A stretch of 61,311 nucleotides of DNA from an uncultured Prevotella sp. (GCA_946548085.1 CAMNPN010000103.1:1-61311); one strand, 5' to 3'. Positions 38,370 through 47,385 are shown, numbered from the stretch's first letter. Numbers and translations are program-made. Notes: generated by a model not told the origin, from the letters alone.

Positions 38370-39848
38370 TTATTTTTTTATCGGTCTATATCTGTCGGGT
38401 TCGATAGGATCGAGCGGATCCTGTCCGTACTTGTCTCTATAGCGATCGTATATAGACTTTTTGTTGCCAGTAGTACTTTTTGTTGATGACGCTGAAGAGA
38501 ATGTGGCAGGACGAGTGGCAGGCGAAGCCGAAGAGCTATTGTCGGTCTGCTTTACGCTTTGTTTTTCCTCTTGACGAGGCCTTAGGCCTATAAAGTCTTT
38601 GTCCATCGCCTCCATTTTCTTCTTTGTAATATTCTCGATAATTTCTGCGGCGATGGCCTGCGTTCGGTCTGAACTGAGGTTTGTCAGGGCTGCCAGCTCC
38701 TGCTGTTTCTTCGCCAAATCCTCTGTCATCTGTTTCGACTTTGCGGCAAAGACCGTTTGCTCTCCATTCATCGACTCGGTATTATAGACACGCGAGATGA
38801 TGATATCAGCAGCCTTTGTAAACTGCTTGCGGAAGATGGCCTCGGCTTTAGCATTATAGGTGCGCATACGCTTTTCGTCGACGGATACAGAGTCGTCCCT
38901 CAGTTTCTCGTTAGCGATAATGGCTGCGATGGTAGCCGAGTCGGCATCAGCTCCGATGCCAAGATATTCATCTATGTTATCCTCAAAGAGGTCATCGGGG
39001 ATAGGTTCTTCTACGGGTTTTACGAACTCTACTGGCTCGCGATTTGGCAGCATATACATGAAGAGGCCTGCTATGCAGAGCGCAATGGCGAGTGCAGTGA
39101 GGCCGATGGTTCCCGTCTTGCGCAAAGTGCGCGCCTTATTGACGGCCTGTCTCAGGGCTTCTGCCGAGGGGTATCGACTGTCGGGATCGGATGAGGTAGC
39201 TTTCTCGACGACATGGCGCAGTTCAAAGGGCAGTCCAGACGACTGATAGATCCAGTTGATAAAGCATCCGATGGAGTAGACATCACTGCAGGCATTTGCA
39301 CTACCGCCAGAGAGCACCTCGGGGGCGACGAAATCCTCCAGTCCGTCGTAGAGCACGTCGGCTCCAATCTTCTCGTAGAACGAGCCATGACAAAGCAGTC
39401 GTACAGCCCCGTCACTCTTGCGCACCAGTATGTTCGATGGCGCATAACAAACGTGGTAGATGTCGTGACTATGAAGCTCTGTCGTGATGTCAAGAAGGTC
39501 GCGAAGAGTGGTCGTGACAAAGTCGCTCTTTGCCACCATCGACGGATTCTCGTTAAGCAGCTGTTCGATGGTAATATAGTTTCCCACCTCAACGGCGATG
39601 GCATAGATGCCCTCTTCCCCCTCATTCGGCGTGTAATGAAGCTGCTGCTTAGAGTGAATCTCTGCCAGGGCTTCATGCTCGGCTTTCACGCTGTTGTTGA
39701 ATGTGATGCTGTCAGCTATCTCGTCGTGGAACTCGACGAAATTGGAGTATTTCCCGTCAATCAGACGCTTATAGAAAAAGCCATACGGCAGTCTGACTTT
39801 CATCGTCTTACGTGCGTCACGCGTCTCAAGCAATTCCTCGTAGTTCAT
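38370..39848 (-). CDS. Eukaryotic-type Ser/Thr pseudokinase, membrane-anchored
   Basis: 492 residues. Residues 1-240 form a protein kinase-like domain. Structural motifs are kept (N139 in APSNILV, APE at 175-177, SDVYSIGC at 188-195), but HRD reads HVC (132-134), the catalytic-loop Lys is Ala, and DFG reads HGS (154-156). Both catalytic aspartates are therefore missing. A membrane helix (about 247-268) leads to an outer region with Glu-rich helices (300-420) and a low-complexity Ser/Thr end. It probably senses or scaffolds and does not phosphorylate. It is first in an operon with DUF4494 and yggS. Its leader contains the TAAATCG array. Confidence 0.87.
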   Translation of the reverse strand: MNYEELLETRDARKTMKVRLPYGFFYKRLIDGKYSNFVEFHDEIADSITFNNSVKAEHEALAEIHSKQQLHYTPNEGEEGIYAIAVEVGNYITIEQLLNENPSMVAKSDFVTTTLRDLLDITTELHSHDIYHVCYAPSNILVRKSDGAVRLLCHGSFYEKIGADVLYDGLEDFVAPEVLSGGSANACSDVYSIGCFINWIYQSSGLPFELRHVVEKATSSDPDSRYPSAEALRQAVNKARTLRKTGTIGLTALAIALCIAGLFMYMLPNREPVEFVKPVEEPIPDDLFEDNIDEYLGIGADADSATIAAIIANEKLRDDSVSVDEKRMRTYNAKAEAIFRKQFTKAADIIISRVYNTESMNGEQTVFAAKSKQMTEDLAKKQQELAALTNLSSDRTQAIAAEIIENITKKKMEAMDKDFIGLRPRQEEKQSVKQTDNSSSASPATRPATFSSASSTKSTTGNKKSIYDRYRDKYGQDPLDPIEPDRYRPIKK

Positions 39849-39849
39849 C

Positions 39850-39892
39850 CTAAAATATATTTACGATTTATTGATTTACGATTTACGATTTA
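39850..39892 (-). repeat. TAAATCG heptamer array in the pseudokinase leader
   Basis: Four TAAATCG-type units on the coding (minus) strand between the promoter and the start codon. It shares 28 bases with the array at 39992-40019, read in the other direction. Confidence 0.7.
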
Positions 39893-39915
39893 ATCCTGCA
39901 GGCAGAATTTTGCTG

Positions 39916-39923
39916 CAAAAGTA
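39916..39923 (-). promoter_or_regulatory. -7 box of the pseudokinase operon
   Basis: TACTTTTG followed by CAG on the minus strand. A TTTG lies 23 bases upstream (39950-39947), slightly farther than ideal. The leader is about 65 bases. Confidence 0.55.
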
Positions 39924-39965
39924 CATAATTAAATTGAAAAAACACACAAATTCAAAATTAATTTG

Positions 39966-39973
39966 TACCTTTG
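39966..39973 (+). promoter_or_regulatory. -7 box of the aminotransferase gene
   Basis: TACCTTTG followed by CAG. No clear -33 TTTG at the usual distance. The leader of about 55 bases contains the TAAATCG array. Confidence 0.55.
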
Positions 39974-39991
39974 CAGCCGAAAATAAAAAAA

Positions 39992-40019
39992 AGTAAATCG
40001 TAAATCAATAAATCGTAAA
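39992..40019 (+). repeat. TAAATCG heptamer array in the aminotransferase leader
   Basis: Same unit as at 39850-39892, on the plus strand. Each divergent transcript therefore begins with the same repeat in the same sense orientation. Confidence 0.7.
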
Positions 40020-40029
40020 TAGTTCAACG

Positions 40030-41232
40030 ATGCCAGAAATATCCGTCCGCGGCATTGAGATGCCCGAGTCACCTATCAGGAAGCTTGCCCCCTTGGCCGC
40101 TGCTGCCAAGAAGCGTGGCACGAAGGTGTATCACCTGAACATTGGCCAGCCCGACCTGCCTACTCCCCAGGTGGCTCTCGACGCACTGAAGGAGGTCGAC
40201 CGCCACATTCTCGAGTATTCTCCCTCCCAGGGCTATCTGAGCTACAGGGAGAAGTTGGTGGCATACTACGCGAAATACAATATCAGTGTGACGGCCGATG
40301 ATATTATCATTACCAGCGGCGGATCAGAGGCGGTGCTCTTCGCCTTCCTTTCATGTCTGAATCCTGGCGATGAGATTATCGTGCCTGAGCCCGCCTACGC
40401 CAACTATATGGCCTTCGCCATCTCGGCAGGTGCCAAGATACGCACCATTGCCACCACCATCGAGGAGGGATTCTCGCTGCCAAAGGTTGAGAAGTTCGAG
40501 GAGCTCATCAACGAGCGTACCCGTGCCATCATGATCTGCAATCCCAACAACCCCACGGGCTACCTCTATACCCGTCGTGAGATGAACCAGATACGCGACC
40601 TGGTGAAGAAGTACGACCTCTATCTCTTCTCCGACGAAGTCTATCGCGAATATATCTATACTGGTTCGCCTTATATCTCCGCCTGCCACCTTGAAGGCAT
40701 CGAGCAAAACGTGATTCTCATCGACTCCGTGTCGAAGCGCTATAGCGAGTGCGGCATCCGTATCGGTGCCCTCATCACGAAGAACGCCCAGGTGCGTGCC
40801 GCTGTGATGAAGTTCTGTCAGGCTCGCCTCTCCCCGCCCCTCATCGGACAGATTGTGGCCGAAGCATCGCTCGACACACCCGAGGAATACCTTCGCGACG
40901 TGTACGACGAATACGTGGAGCGCCGTAAGTGCCTTATTGACGGACTGAACCGCATCCCCGGCGTCTACTCACCCATCCCCATGGGAGCCTTCTACACGGT
41001 GGCCAAACTGCCTGTCGACGACGCGGAGAAGTTCTGTCGCTGGTGCCTGGCAGAGTTCGATTATGAGGGCGAGACGGTGATGATGGCTCCTGCCGCCGGC
41101 TTCTATACCACGCCGGGTGCAGGCATCAACCAGGTACGTATCGCCTACGTGCTGAAGAAGTCAGACCTCGAGCGTGCTCTCTTCGTGCTGCGCAAGGCTC
41201 TTGAAGCCTATCCGGGACGTGTAGACGACTAA
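40030..41232 (+). CDS. PLP-dependent aminotransferase (aspartate/aromatic, class I)
   Basis: Fold-type I aminotransferase, 400 residues. Motifs: YHLNIGQPDLPTPQ near residue 36, TSGGSEAVLFAF, CNPNNPTGYLYTR, YLFSDEVYREY, and the PLP lysine in DSVSKRYSECGIRIG. The C-terminal half contains GAFYTVAKLPVDD. Homologues are usually annotated aspC-like; the amino donor cannot be fixed from sequence. It has its own promoter and lies 33 bases upstream of the permease gene. Confidence 0.93.
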   Translation: MPEISVRGIEMPESPIRKLAPLAAAAKKRGTKVYHLNIGQPDLPTPQVALDALKEVDRHILEYSPSQGYLSYREKLVAYYAKYNISVTADDIIITSGGSEAVLFAFLSCLNPGDEIIVPEPAYANYMAFAISAGAKIRTIATTIEEGFSLPKVEKFEELINERTRAIMICNPNNPTGYLYTRREMNQIRDLVKKYDLYLFSDEVYREYIYTGSPYISACHLEGIEQNVILIDSVSKRYSECGIRIGALITKNAQVRAAVMKFCQARLSPPLIGQIVAEASLDTPEEYLRDVYDEYVERRKCLIDGLNRIPGVYSPIPMGAFYTVAKLPVDDAEKFCRWCLAEFDYEGETVMMAPAAGFYTTPGAGINQVRIAYVLKKSDLERALFVLRKALEAYPGRVDD

Positions 41233-41265
41233 TCAGAAACAAACAACTCTCAAGGTTCATACACA

Positions 41266-42513
41266 TTGAATCTACCGCTTTTCATAGCAAGGCGCATCTA
41301 TAGCGATCAGGGCGACAAACGTAAGGTGAGTCGTCCTGCTATCCGTATTGCCACCGTTGGGGTGGCCATCGGACTGATGGTGATGATTGTCACCGTGTGT
41401 GTGGTGCTGGGATTCAAGCACACCATACGCGACAAGGTGGCCGGCTTCGGCGGACATATTCAGGTGCAGAACCTGATGAGATACAACGAGATCGACCCTT
41501 ACACCATCTGTGCCGACGACAGCATGATGCAGGTGTTCGGCCAACAGCAGGGCGTACGCCACGTACAGCGCTATACCATCACCCAGGGACTGCTCAAGAC
41601 CGACGACGACTTCCTCGGCGTGATGTTCAAGGGCGTGGGGCAAGAGTTCGACAAGCGTTTCCTTCAGCAGAACATCGTTGACGGCGAGATACCTGCCTTC
41701 AGCGACTCCACCAGCCGTTACCAGCTGCTGATGTCGAAGATGATTGCCGACAAGCTGCACCTTGCTGTTGGCGACAAGGTCTATGCCTACTTCATGGGCG
41801 AGGAAGACGTGAAGACCAGGCGCTATACCGTCGCTGGCATCTATCAGACCAATATGACGCGCTTCGATGAGAACCTCTGCTTTACAGACCTCTATGCGGC
41901 CAACCGCCTGAACGGCTGGGATGAGGGGCATTGCACGGGTATTGAAGTGGCTGTCGACAACCTCGACCGTCTCGACGTGACGGCAGAGGCCTTTGTCGAC
42001 CATGTGAACCGTACTGACGACGGACACGGCAACCAGATGATCACCCAGACCATCTACGAACTCTATCCCAACATCTTCACCTGGCTCGAACTGCTCGATA
42101 TCAACGTGTGGATTATACTTGTGCTGATGGTCTTCGTAGCAGGCTTTACGATGATCAGCGGACTGCTTATCATCATCCTCGAGCGCACACAGATGATAGG
42201 TATCCTCAAAGCCCTCGGCACGCGCAACAAGACTGTGCGCCACGTCTTCCTGTGGTTCTCGGTCTTCATCATCGGCAAGGGTATGCTATGGGGCAACATC
42301 CTGGGCATTGGCATCGTGCTACTGCAGCAACACACCGGTCTCGTGAGGCTCGACCCGCAGGTGTACTACGTCAGCCAGGCACCTATGGAACTGAACATCC
42401 CCCTCATCCTGCTCCTCAACGTGGCCACGCTCCTCATCTGTGTCTTCGTGCTGATCGCCCCCAGCTATCTCGTTTCCCGTATACAGCCAGCCAAGTCGAT
42501 GAGATACGAATAG
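41266..42513 (+). CDS. LolC/LolE-like ABC transporter permease (TTG start)
   Basis: 415 residues, MacB/FtsX-type permease. One N-terminal helix (ATVGVAIGLMVMIVTVCVVLGF) is followed by a large periplasmic MacB-like domain (about 50-265) and three C-terminal helices. The start is a TTG at 41266: an in-frame TAA lies at 41230-41232, and no ATG or GTG occurs before the conserved MNLPLFIARRIYSDQ. Such permeases release lipoproteins from the inner membrane or act in envelope transport. No ABC ATPase gene is adjacent, so its partner is encoded elsewhere. Confidence 0.9.
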   Translation: MNLPLFIARRIYSDQGDKRKVSRPAIRIATVGVAIGLMVMIVTVCVVLGFKHTIRDKVAGFGGHIQVQNLMRYNEIDPYTICADDSMMQVFGQQQGVRHVQRYTITQGLLKTDDDFLGVMFKGVGQEFDKRFLQQNIVDGEIPAFSDSTSRYQLLMSKMIADKLHLAVGDKVYAYFMGEEDVKTRRYTVAGIYQTNMTRFDENLCFTDLYAANRLNGWDEGHCTGIEVAVDNLDRLDVTAEAFVDHVNRTDDGHGNQMITQTIYELYPNIFTWLELLDINVWIILVLMVFVAGFTMISGLLIIILERTQMIGILKALGTRNKTVRHVFLWFSVFIIGKGMLWGNILGIGIVLLQQHTGLVRLDPQVYYVSQAPMELNIPLILLLNVATLLICVFVLIAPSYLVSRIQPAKSMRYE

Positions 42514-42587
42514 CTGTGTTCGTTTTTACGCATAAATTGATACTTTTTGGTCATTATAAGTTATTTTTTGTTTAGAGCATAAAATAT

Positions 42588-42612
42588 TGCACATTTTTTT
42601 TTGAAATGTGCA
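42588..42612 (+). promoter_or_regulatory. Operator-like palindrome over the acyl-CoA ligase promoter
   Basis: TGCACATTT (42588-42596) and AAATGTGCA (42604-42612) are perfect inverted arms around a 7-base centre that includes the -33 TTTG (42600-42603). A third half-site AAATGTGCA lies at 42645-42653, between the -7 box and the start codon. A repressor binding here would block the promoter. Confidence 0.55.
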
Positions 42613-42630
42613 GATTTAGTATTACCTTTG
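42600..42630 (+). promoter_or_regulatory. Promoter of the acyl-CoA ligase pair
   Basis: TTTG (42600-42603), a 19-base spacer and TACCTTTG (42623-42630). It excludes a longer frame beginning at 42606 and supports the start at 42660. Confidence 0.75.
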
Positions 42631-42659
42631 CACAAAATTTCAATAAATGTGCAATTTTT

Positions 42660-44318
42660 ATGGAGCAATTTAGCAGTTTCAATGCTTATATCCAAAAGGC
42701 CATAACGGAGAACTGGGATCAAGATGCCCTGACCGACTATCAGGGAATCACTCTCCAGTTTCACGATGTCGCACGCAAGATAGAGAAATTACATATACTC
42801 CTTGAGAACAGCGGTATCAAGGCGGGCGACAAGATCGCCATCTGCGGCCGCAATTCTGCCCATTGGGCCGTCAGCTTCCTTGGCACCCTTACCTACGGAG
42901 CTGTTGCTGTGCCCATTCTGCATGAGTTCAATGGCGAGCAGATTCACAATATCGTGAACCACTCTGGCGCCAAAATTCTCTTTATCGGCGACTATGCCGT
43001 CAAGACCATCAACCCTGAGGCGATGCCCCAGCTCGAGGCCATCATCAACATCCCTGATTTCTCGCTGCTCATCAGCCGGTCGGAGTCAATAACGTATGCG
43101 CGCGAACATTTAAATATGATGTTTGGCAGCAAGTATCCCAAAGCCTTCCGCAAGGAGCATGTGCACTACTACGAAGACTCGGCCGAAGAGCTGGCACTCA
43201 TCAACTACACCTCGGGCACAACAGGCTTCTCAAAGGGCGTGATGTTGCCCTACCGCGCCCTCTGGGGAAACGTGGAGTTTATCATCGACCGCCTGGGGCG
43301 GCAAGTACATCCGGGCGACAACCTGCTTAGCATCTTGCCCATGGCCCACATGTATGGCATGGCCGTAGAGTTCCTCTTCGGATTCTGTCATGGCTGCCAC
43401 CTGTTCTTCCTCACACGTCTGCCGTCGCCGGCCATCATAGCCCAGGCCTTTGCCGACGTGAAGCCCACGCTTATCGTCACCGTCCCCCTGATCATCGAGA
43501 AGATTATCCGCAAACGCGTGTTCCCGAAGATACAGAACAACCGCATGCGCCTGCTGCTGCAGATGCCCGTGGTGTCGAAGAAGGTGAAGGAGCGCATCTG
43601 TCAGGAGGTGTACAACGCCTTTGGCGGACGGGCCTATGAGGTGATCGTGGGTGGTGCGGCCCTCTCGAAGGAGGTGGAGGAGTTTCTGCTCTCCATCAAC
43701 TTCCCGCTCACCGTGGGCTACGGCACGACGGAATGCGCCCCGCTCATCACCTACTGCGACTACAAGGACTTCGTGGCGGGCTGCTGCGGCACTCCCGTCG
43801 ACCGCATGGAGGTGAAGATCCTCTCTTCCGACCCAGAGCATATACCAGGCGAGATCGTCACCCGGGGCACGAACGTCATGCTCGGCTACTACCTCAACGA
43901 CGAGGCCACACGCCAGGTAATCGACGACGAAGGCTACTACCATACCGGCGACCTGGGCACGATGGCTTCCACGGGCCACCTCTTCATCCGCGGGCGCATC
44001 AAGAACATGCTCCTTGGCGCCAACGGCCAGAACGTCTATCCCGAGGAGATTGAAGACAAGCTCAACTCGATGGCGATGGTGTCAGAGAGCGTTGTCGTGC
44101 AGCGGGGCGAGAAGCTCGTCGCTCTCGTGCATCCCGACAAGGACGAGATTGTAAACTTCAGCCAGCAGGAACTGGAGGACATCATGGAGCAGAACCGTCA
44201 GGAACTCAACGCCGTGCTGCCCGTCTACAGCCGTATCTCAACCATCGAGCTGCACGAAGAAGAGTTCGCAAAGACCCCTAAAAAGAGTATCAAACGCTAC
44301 TTATATCAGAACAACTAA
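42660..44318 (+). CDS. Long-chain acyl-CoA/ACP ligase (AMP-binding), copy 1
   Basis: 552 residues. ANL-superfamily adenylating enzyme. Core motif A is YTSGTTGFSKGVM. Others are the gate region VGYGTTECAPL, YHTGDLGTM and the C-terminal hinge RIKNMLLGANGQNVYPEEIED, with the catalytic Lys of TPKKSIKRYLY near the end. It activates a carboxylic acid, probably a long-chain fatty acid, with ATP before transfer to CoA or ACP. Which acceptor it uses is not visible. It is followed after five bases by a close paralogue. A palindrome overlaps its promoter. Confidence 0.93.
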   Translation: MEQFSSFNAYIQKAITENWDQDALTDYQGITLQFHDVARKIEKLHILLENSGIKAGDKIAICGRNSAHWAVSFLGTLTYGAVAVPILHEFNGEQIHNIVNHSGAKILFIGDYAVKTINPEAMPQLEAIINIPDFSLLISRSESITYAREHLNMMFGSKYPKAFRKEHVHYYEDSAEELALINYTSGTTGFSKGVMLPYRALWGNVEFIIDRLGRQVHPGDNLLSILPMAHMYGMAVEFLFGFCHGCHLFFLTRLPSPAIIAQAFADVKPTLIVTVPLIIEKIIRKRVFPKIQNNRMRLLLQMPVVSKKVKERICQEVYNAFGGRAYEVIVGGAALSKEVEEFLLSINFPLTVGYGTTECAPLITYCDYKDFVAGCCGTPVDRMEVKILSSDPEHIPGEIVTRGTNVMLGYYLNDEATRQVIDDEGYYHTGDLGTMASTGHLFIRGRIKNMLLGANGQNVYPEEIEDKLNSMAMVSESVVVQRGEKLVALVHPDKDEIVNFSQQELEDIMEQNRQELNAVLPVYSRISTIELHEEEFAKTPKKSIKRYLYQNN

Positions 44319-44323
44319 TCGTT

Positions 44324-45985
44324 ATGGAAAAAATACCTAGTTTTAACTCATTGATCCAGAAAAGCATCATTGACAATTGGGATCGCGATGCGCTGACCGA
44401 CTTCAAGGGCCAGACGCTACAGTATCATGATGTGGCACGCAAAATCGAGAAAATTCATATCCTGTTTGAGAACAGCGGCATCCGCCGGGGCGACAAGATA
44501 GCCCTCTGCGGCCGCAACTCCAGCCAGTGGGCCGTGGCTTTCCTCGCCACCCTCACCTATGGCGCCATCGCCGTGCCCATCCTCCATGAGTTCAATGCCG
44601 AGCAGATCCACAACATTGTGAATCACTCAGAGGCCCGCCTGCTCTTTGTGGGTGACCACGTGGCCACCATCATCGACCCGATGCAGATGCCCCATCTGGA
44701 GGGAATCATCAACAACCCCGACTACTCGCTGATGATCTCGCGTACCGATAAACTCACCTATGCCCGCGAGCACCTCAACGAGCTCTACGGCAAGAAGTTC
44801 CCCAAGTACTTCCGCAAGGAGCATGTGCACTACTATACCGAGGGCGACCCCAACGAGCTGGCACTCATCAACTACACCTCGGGCACGACGGGATTCTCGA
44901 AGGGCGTCATGATCCCCTACCGCGCCCTGTGGTCGAATGCCGACTTTGCCGACCACGTGCTGGGCAATGTCATCAAATCGGGCGACAAGGTGATCTCCAT
45001 GCTGCCCATGGCCCACATGTACGGCATGGCCTTCGAGTTCATCTATGAGTTCCTCAAGGGCTGCCACGTCTATTACCTCAGCCGCGTGCCCTCGCCCGCC
45101 ATCATCGCCCAGGCGCTGGCCGAGATCAAGCCCGTCATCGTCATTGCCGTGCCCCTCATCATCGAGAAGATCATCCGCAAGAAGGTGTTCCCGAAGATCC
45201 AGAACAACCGCATGCGCCTGCTGCTGCAGATGCCCGTCATCTCGAAGAAGGTGCGCGAGATGATCTGCCAGGAGGTGCTCAAGGCTTTCGGCGGGCAGAT
45301 GTACGAGGTCATCATCGGCGGCGCCGCCCTCAACCAGGAAGTAGAGCAGTTCCTCAAGCGCATCGACTTCCCCTACACCGTAGGCTACGGCGCTACGGAG
45401 TGCGCACCCATCATCGGCTACGAAGACTGGCACTACTTCGCCCCCGGCTCCTGCGGCAAGGCTGCCTACCACATGGAGGTGAAGATCGACTCTCCCGACC
45501 CGGCAAACATCCCCGGCGAGATACTCACACGCGGACTCAACGTGATGCTCGGCTACTATAAGAACCCCGAGGCCACGGCCGAGACCATCGACCGCGACGG
45601 ATGGTACCACACCGGCGACCTGGGCACGATGGACTATGCGGGCAACATCTTCATCAACGGGCGCTCGAAGAACATGCTCCTCGGACCCAACGGGCAGAAC
45701 ATCTATCCCGAGGAGATCGAAGACAAGCTCAACTCGATGACGATGGTCGTAGAGAGCCTTGTCGTGCAGCGCGACAACAAGCTCGTCGCCCTGGTCTATC
45801 CCGACTACGACGAGGCGAAGAACATGAAGTTCTCTGCCGACGACATCCGAAACATCATGGACCAGAACCTCAACGGGCTCAACGATATGATTCCCGCCTA
45901 CGAGAAGGTGGCCGAGATAGAGATTCGCGAGGAGGAGTTCGAGAAGACGCCCAAGCGCTCCATCAAGCGCTACCTCTACAAGTAG
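44324..45985 (+). CDS. Long-chain acyl-CoA/ACP ligase (AMP-binding), copy 2
   Basis: 553 residues, colinear with copy 1 and highly similar over its whole length (for example the identical VFPKIQNNRMRLLLQMPV and ALINYTSGTTGFSKGVM). Adenylation motifs are intact: VGYGATECAPI, YHTGDLGTM, KNMLLGPNGQNIYPEEIED and the final TPKRSIKRYLYK. G+C in third codon positions is higher than in copy 1. It is five bases downstream of copy 1 and certainly in the same transcript. The pair probably arose by tandem duplication, with divided substrate range. Confidence 0.93.
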   Translation: MEKIPSFNSLIQKSIIDNWDRDALTDFKGQTLQYHDVARKIEKIHILFENSGIRRGDKIALCGRNSSQWAVAFLATLTYGAIAVPILHEFNAEQIHNIVNHSEARLLFVGDHVATIIDPMQMPHLEGIINNPDYSLMISRTDKLTYAREHLNELYGKKFPKYFRKEHVHYYTEGDPNELALINYTSGTTGFSKGVMIPYRALWSNADFADHVLGNVIKSGDKVISMLPMAHMYGMAFEFIYEFLKGCHVYYLSRVPSPAIIAQALAEIKPVIVIAVPLIIEKIIRKKVFPKIQNNRMRLLLQMPVISKKVREMICQEVLKAFGGQMYEVIIGGAALNQEVEQFLKRIDFPYTVGYGATECAPIIGYEDWHYFAPGSCGKAAYHMEVKIDSPDPANIPGEILTRGLNVMLGYYKNPEATAETIDRDGWYHTGDLGTMDYAGNIFINGRSKNMLLGPNGQNIYPEEIEDKLNSMTMVVESLVVQRDNKLVALVYPDYDEAKNMKFSADDIRNIMDQNLNGLNDMIPAYEKVAEIEIREEEFEKTPKRSIKRYLYK

Positions 45986-46020
45986 CCCCCGCGCCTACCC
46001 CGAACGGTTATAATAAACAG

Positions 46021-46060
46021 AGAGGCCCGCTTCGTCAATGAAACGAGCCTCTTTGCTTTT
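46021..46060 (+). terminator. Terminator after the acyl-CoA ligase pair
   Basis: AGAGGC (46021-46026) pairs with GCCTCT (46047-46052). An inner TCGT/ACGA stem follows with a 5-base bulge. The downstream sequence is T-rich (TTTGCTTTTTG). Confidence 0.55.
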
Positions 46061-46128
46061 TGTGGATGATTGGTTTTCCTACTATCTCTATTGAGGCGGA
46101 TTAGTGCAAGCCCTGACTTTAGTTACTC

Positions 46129-46165
46129 TAAAGTGGGAGTTTACCCTAACTAAACTCCCACTTTA
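46129..46165. repeat. 15-bp palindrome with 7-base loop between convergent genes
   Basis: Bases 46129-46143 are the perfect reverse complement of 46151-46165 around CCCTAAC. ACCCTAACTAAAC is repeated directly (from 46143 and from 46165). ATTAGTGC occurs on both sides (near 46100 and 46190). The arm and loop sizes equal those of the palindrome at 33970-34006. It may be a terminator or a small repeat element. Confidence 0.6.
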
Positions 46166-46230
46166 CCCTAACTAAACCCCGAGGGGCAAATTAGTGCCGT
46201 TCAGACGGGTATCATACCACATCGCAGAGA

Positions 46231-47385
46231 CTACAGGTATTCGTAGTAATACCAGTAGGTATTGCCATATTGGTCTTCTACCCTGCCCTTGCGCTCCGTG
46301 GGGTCGGCATATTGGCTCTCGAGCTCCTGGAGGTTGCGCCAGTCTTCGTCGGTGACGGCGTGATGGTAGACGACGACGGGATTCGACCGCAGATGGCGGT
46401 AGAGCACGAGGGCCTCGCGGTAGTGCTTGGGCAGACGGTCGCTAAGGTCATAGTAGCGGCCAATCTCGCTGGCGAAGCGGTCTATCTGACGGTCGATGAG
46501 CAGGGCGCACAGCTTGTAGTCGGCCACCTGAGGGGCGACGACGCTATCGCGGCGCTCCAGCAGCTCGAGGAAGTGGAGTGGCGCCATGGGCTCCGCAGGG
46601 CGGCCACCGAGGAAGCGGTAGAGGCTGTCTTCGGGACAGTAGTACATCTGAGTGCGATGGTTGGTGGGCAGTATCTGGTCGACATCGGCGGTGATGGGAT
46701 ACTCGAAGAGGCGCTCGCCGAGGGCATTCATGCGGGCAAGGGCATACATGCGGAGCATAAGCAGGTTGGCATCGCTCTCGAGCGACTCGCGCCCCACGTC
46801 GAGGGCCTTCTCGTACTTGCCACTGGCCAGGAGCGTCTCCGTCTGCATGCGGTAGTGATAGACGGCGTTGGTATTGCCTATCCATGCGACGCAGATGATC
46901 TGCAGGGCCATGAGCAGGGCGTTGATCCACATGGGTCGCGATACGAGCGAGAAATTGCGGTCGGTCTCAGCCTCCTGCAGGAAGCGGGCCACGACGACGG
47001 CGGCGCCCCAGGCCAAGAGCACGAGCAGCGGCAGCACCCATCCCCACAGGCTCACGCCCTCGCCACTCTCTATCTGCTGACTGATCTCGGTGACGAGGGC
47101 CAGGAGCATCATCGAGGGCACGTAGGTGAGGGCATGCGACCGCTTGGTGAGCTTGACGAGGGCGCTGACGGCGAGCTGCAGCAGCAGGAGCACGGTGGTG
47201 ATGATGAGGGCTCCGGCGAGGGGGCTGTAGCGCGTGAGGCCGTGGCTGAGCACGTGCTGCGTCATCGCCAGCTGGTCGGCCTGGAAGAAGTAGAGCCAGC
47301 AGAAGCAGAAGAGCACAAAAACAGTAGCACACATCACGCGGATGGTGACGGTGCTACCGCTTCTCAATGGATGATTGTAATTCAT
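46231..47385 (-). CDS. DUF6057 membrane protein
   Basis: 384 residues. Five hydrophobic helices occupy about residues 15-185 (for example VMCATVFVLFCFCWLYFF, LAGALIITTVLLLLQLAVSAL, ALLMALQIICVAWIG). A soluble domain of about 190 residues follows, helical and TPR-like (YEKALDVGRESLESDANLLM, LPKHYREALVLYRHL), and ends YGNTYWYYYEYL. This layout matches DUF6057 of Bacteroidota; function unknown. It lies 10 bases after glgB and is the last gene of that minus-strand run. Confidence 0.85.
   Translation of the reverse strand: MNYNHPLRSGSTVTIRVMCATVFVLFCFCWLYFFQADQLAMTQHVLSHGLTRYSPLAGALIITTVLLLLQLAVSALVKLTKRSHALTYVPSMMLLALVTEISQQIESGEGVSLWGWVLPLLVLLAWGAAVVVARFLQEAETDRNFSLVSRPMWINALLMALQIICVAWIGNTNAVYHYRMQTETLLASGKYEKALDVGRESLESDANLLMLRMYALARMNALGERLFEYPITADVDQILPTNHRTQMYYCPEDSLYRFLGGRPAEPMAPLHFLELLERRDSVVAPQVADYKLCALLIDRQIDRFASEIGRYYDLSDRLPKHYREALVLYRHLRSNPVVVYHHAVTDEDWRNLQELESQYADPTERKGRVEDQYGNTYWYYYEYL

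Noticed and set aside
41272..42243. A 323-codon open frame on the minus strand
   Set aside because: Exactly antisense to the LolE-like permease, whose helices and conserved N-terminus are clear.
42606..42659. N-terminal extension of the first acyl-CoA ligase
   Set aside because: The ATG at 42606 lies inside the promoter, upstream of the -7 box at 42623-42630, and the extension is not shared with the paralogue.
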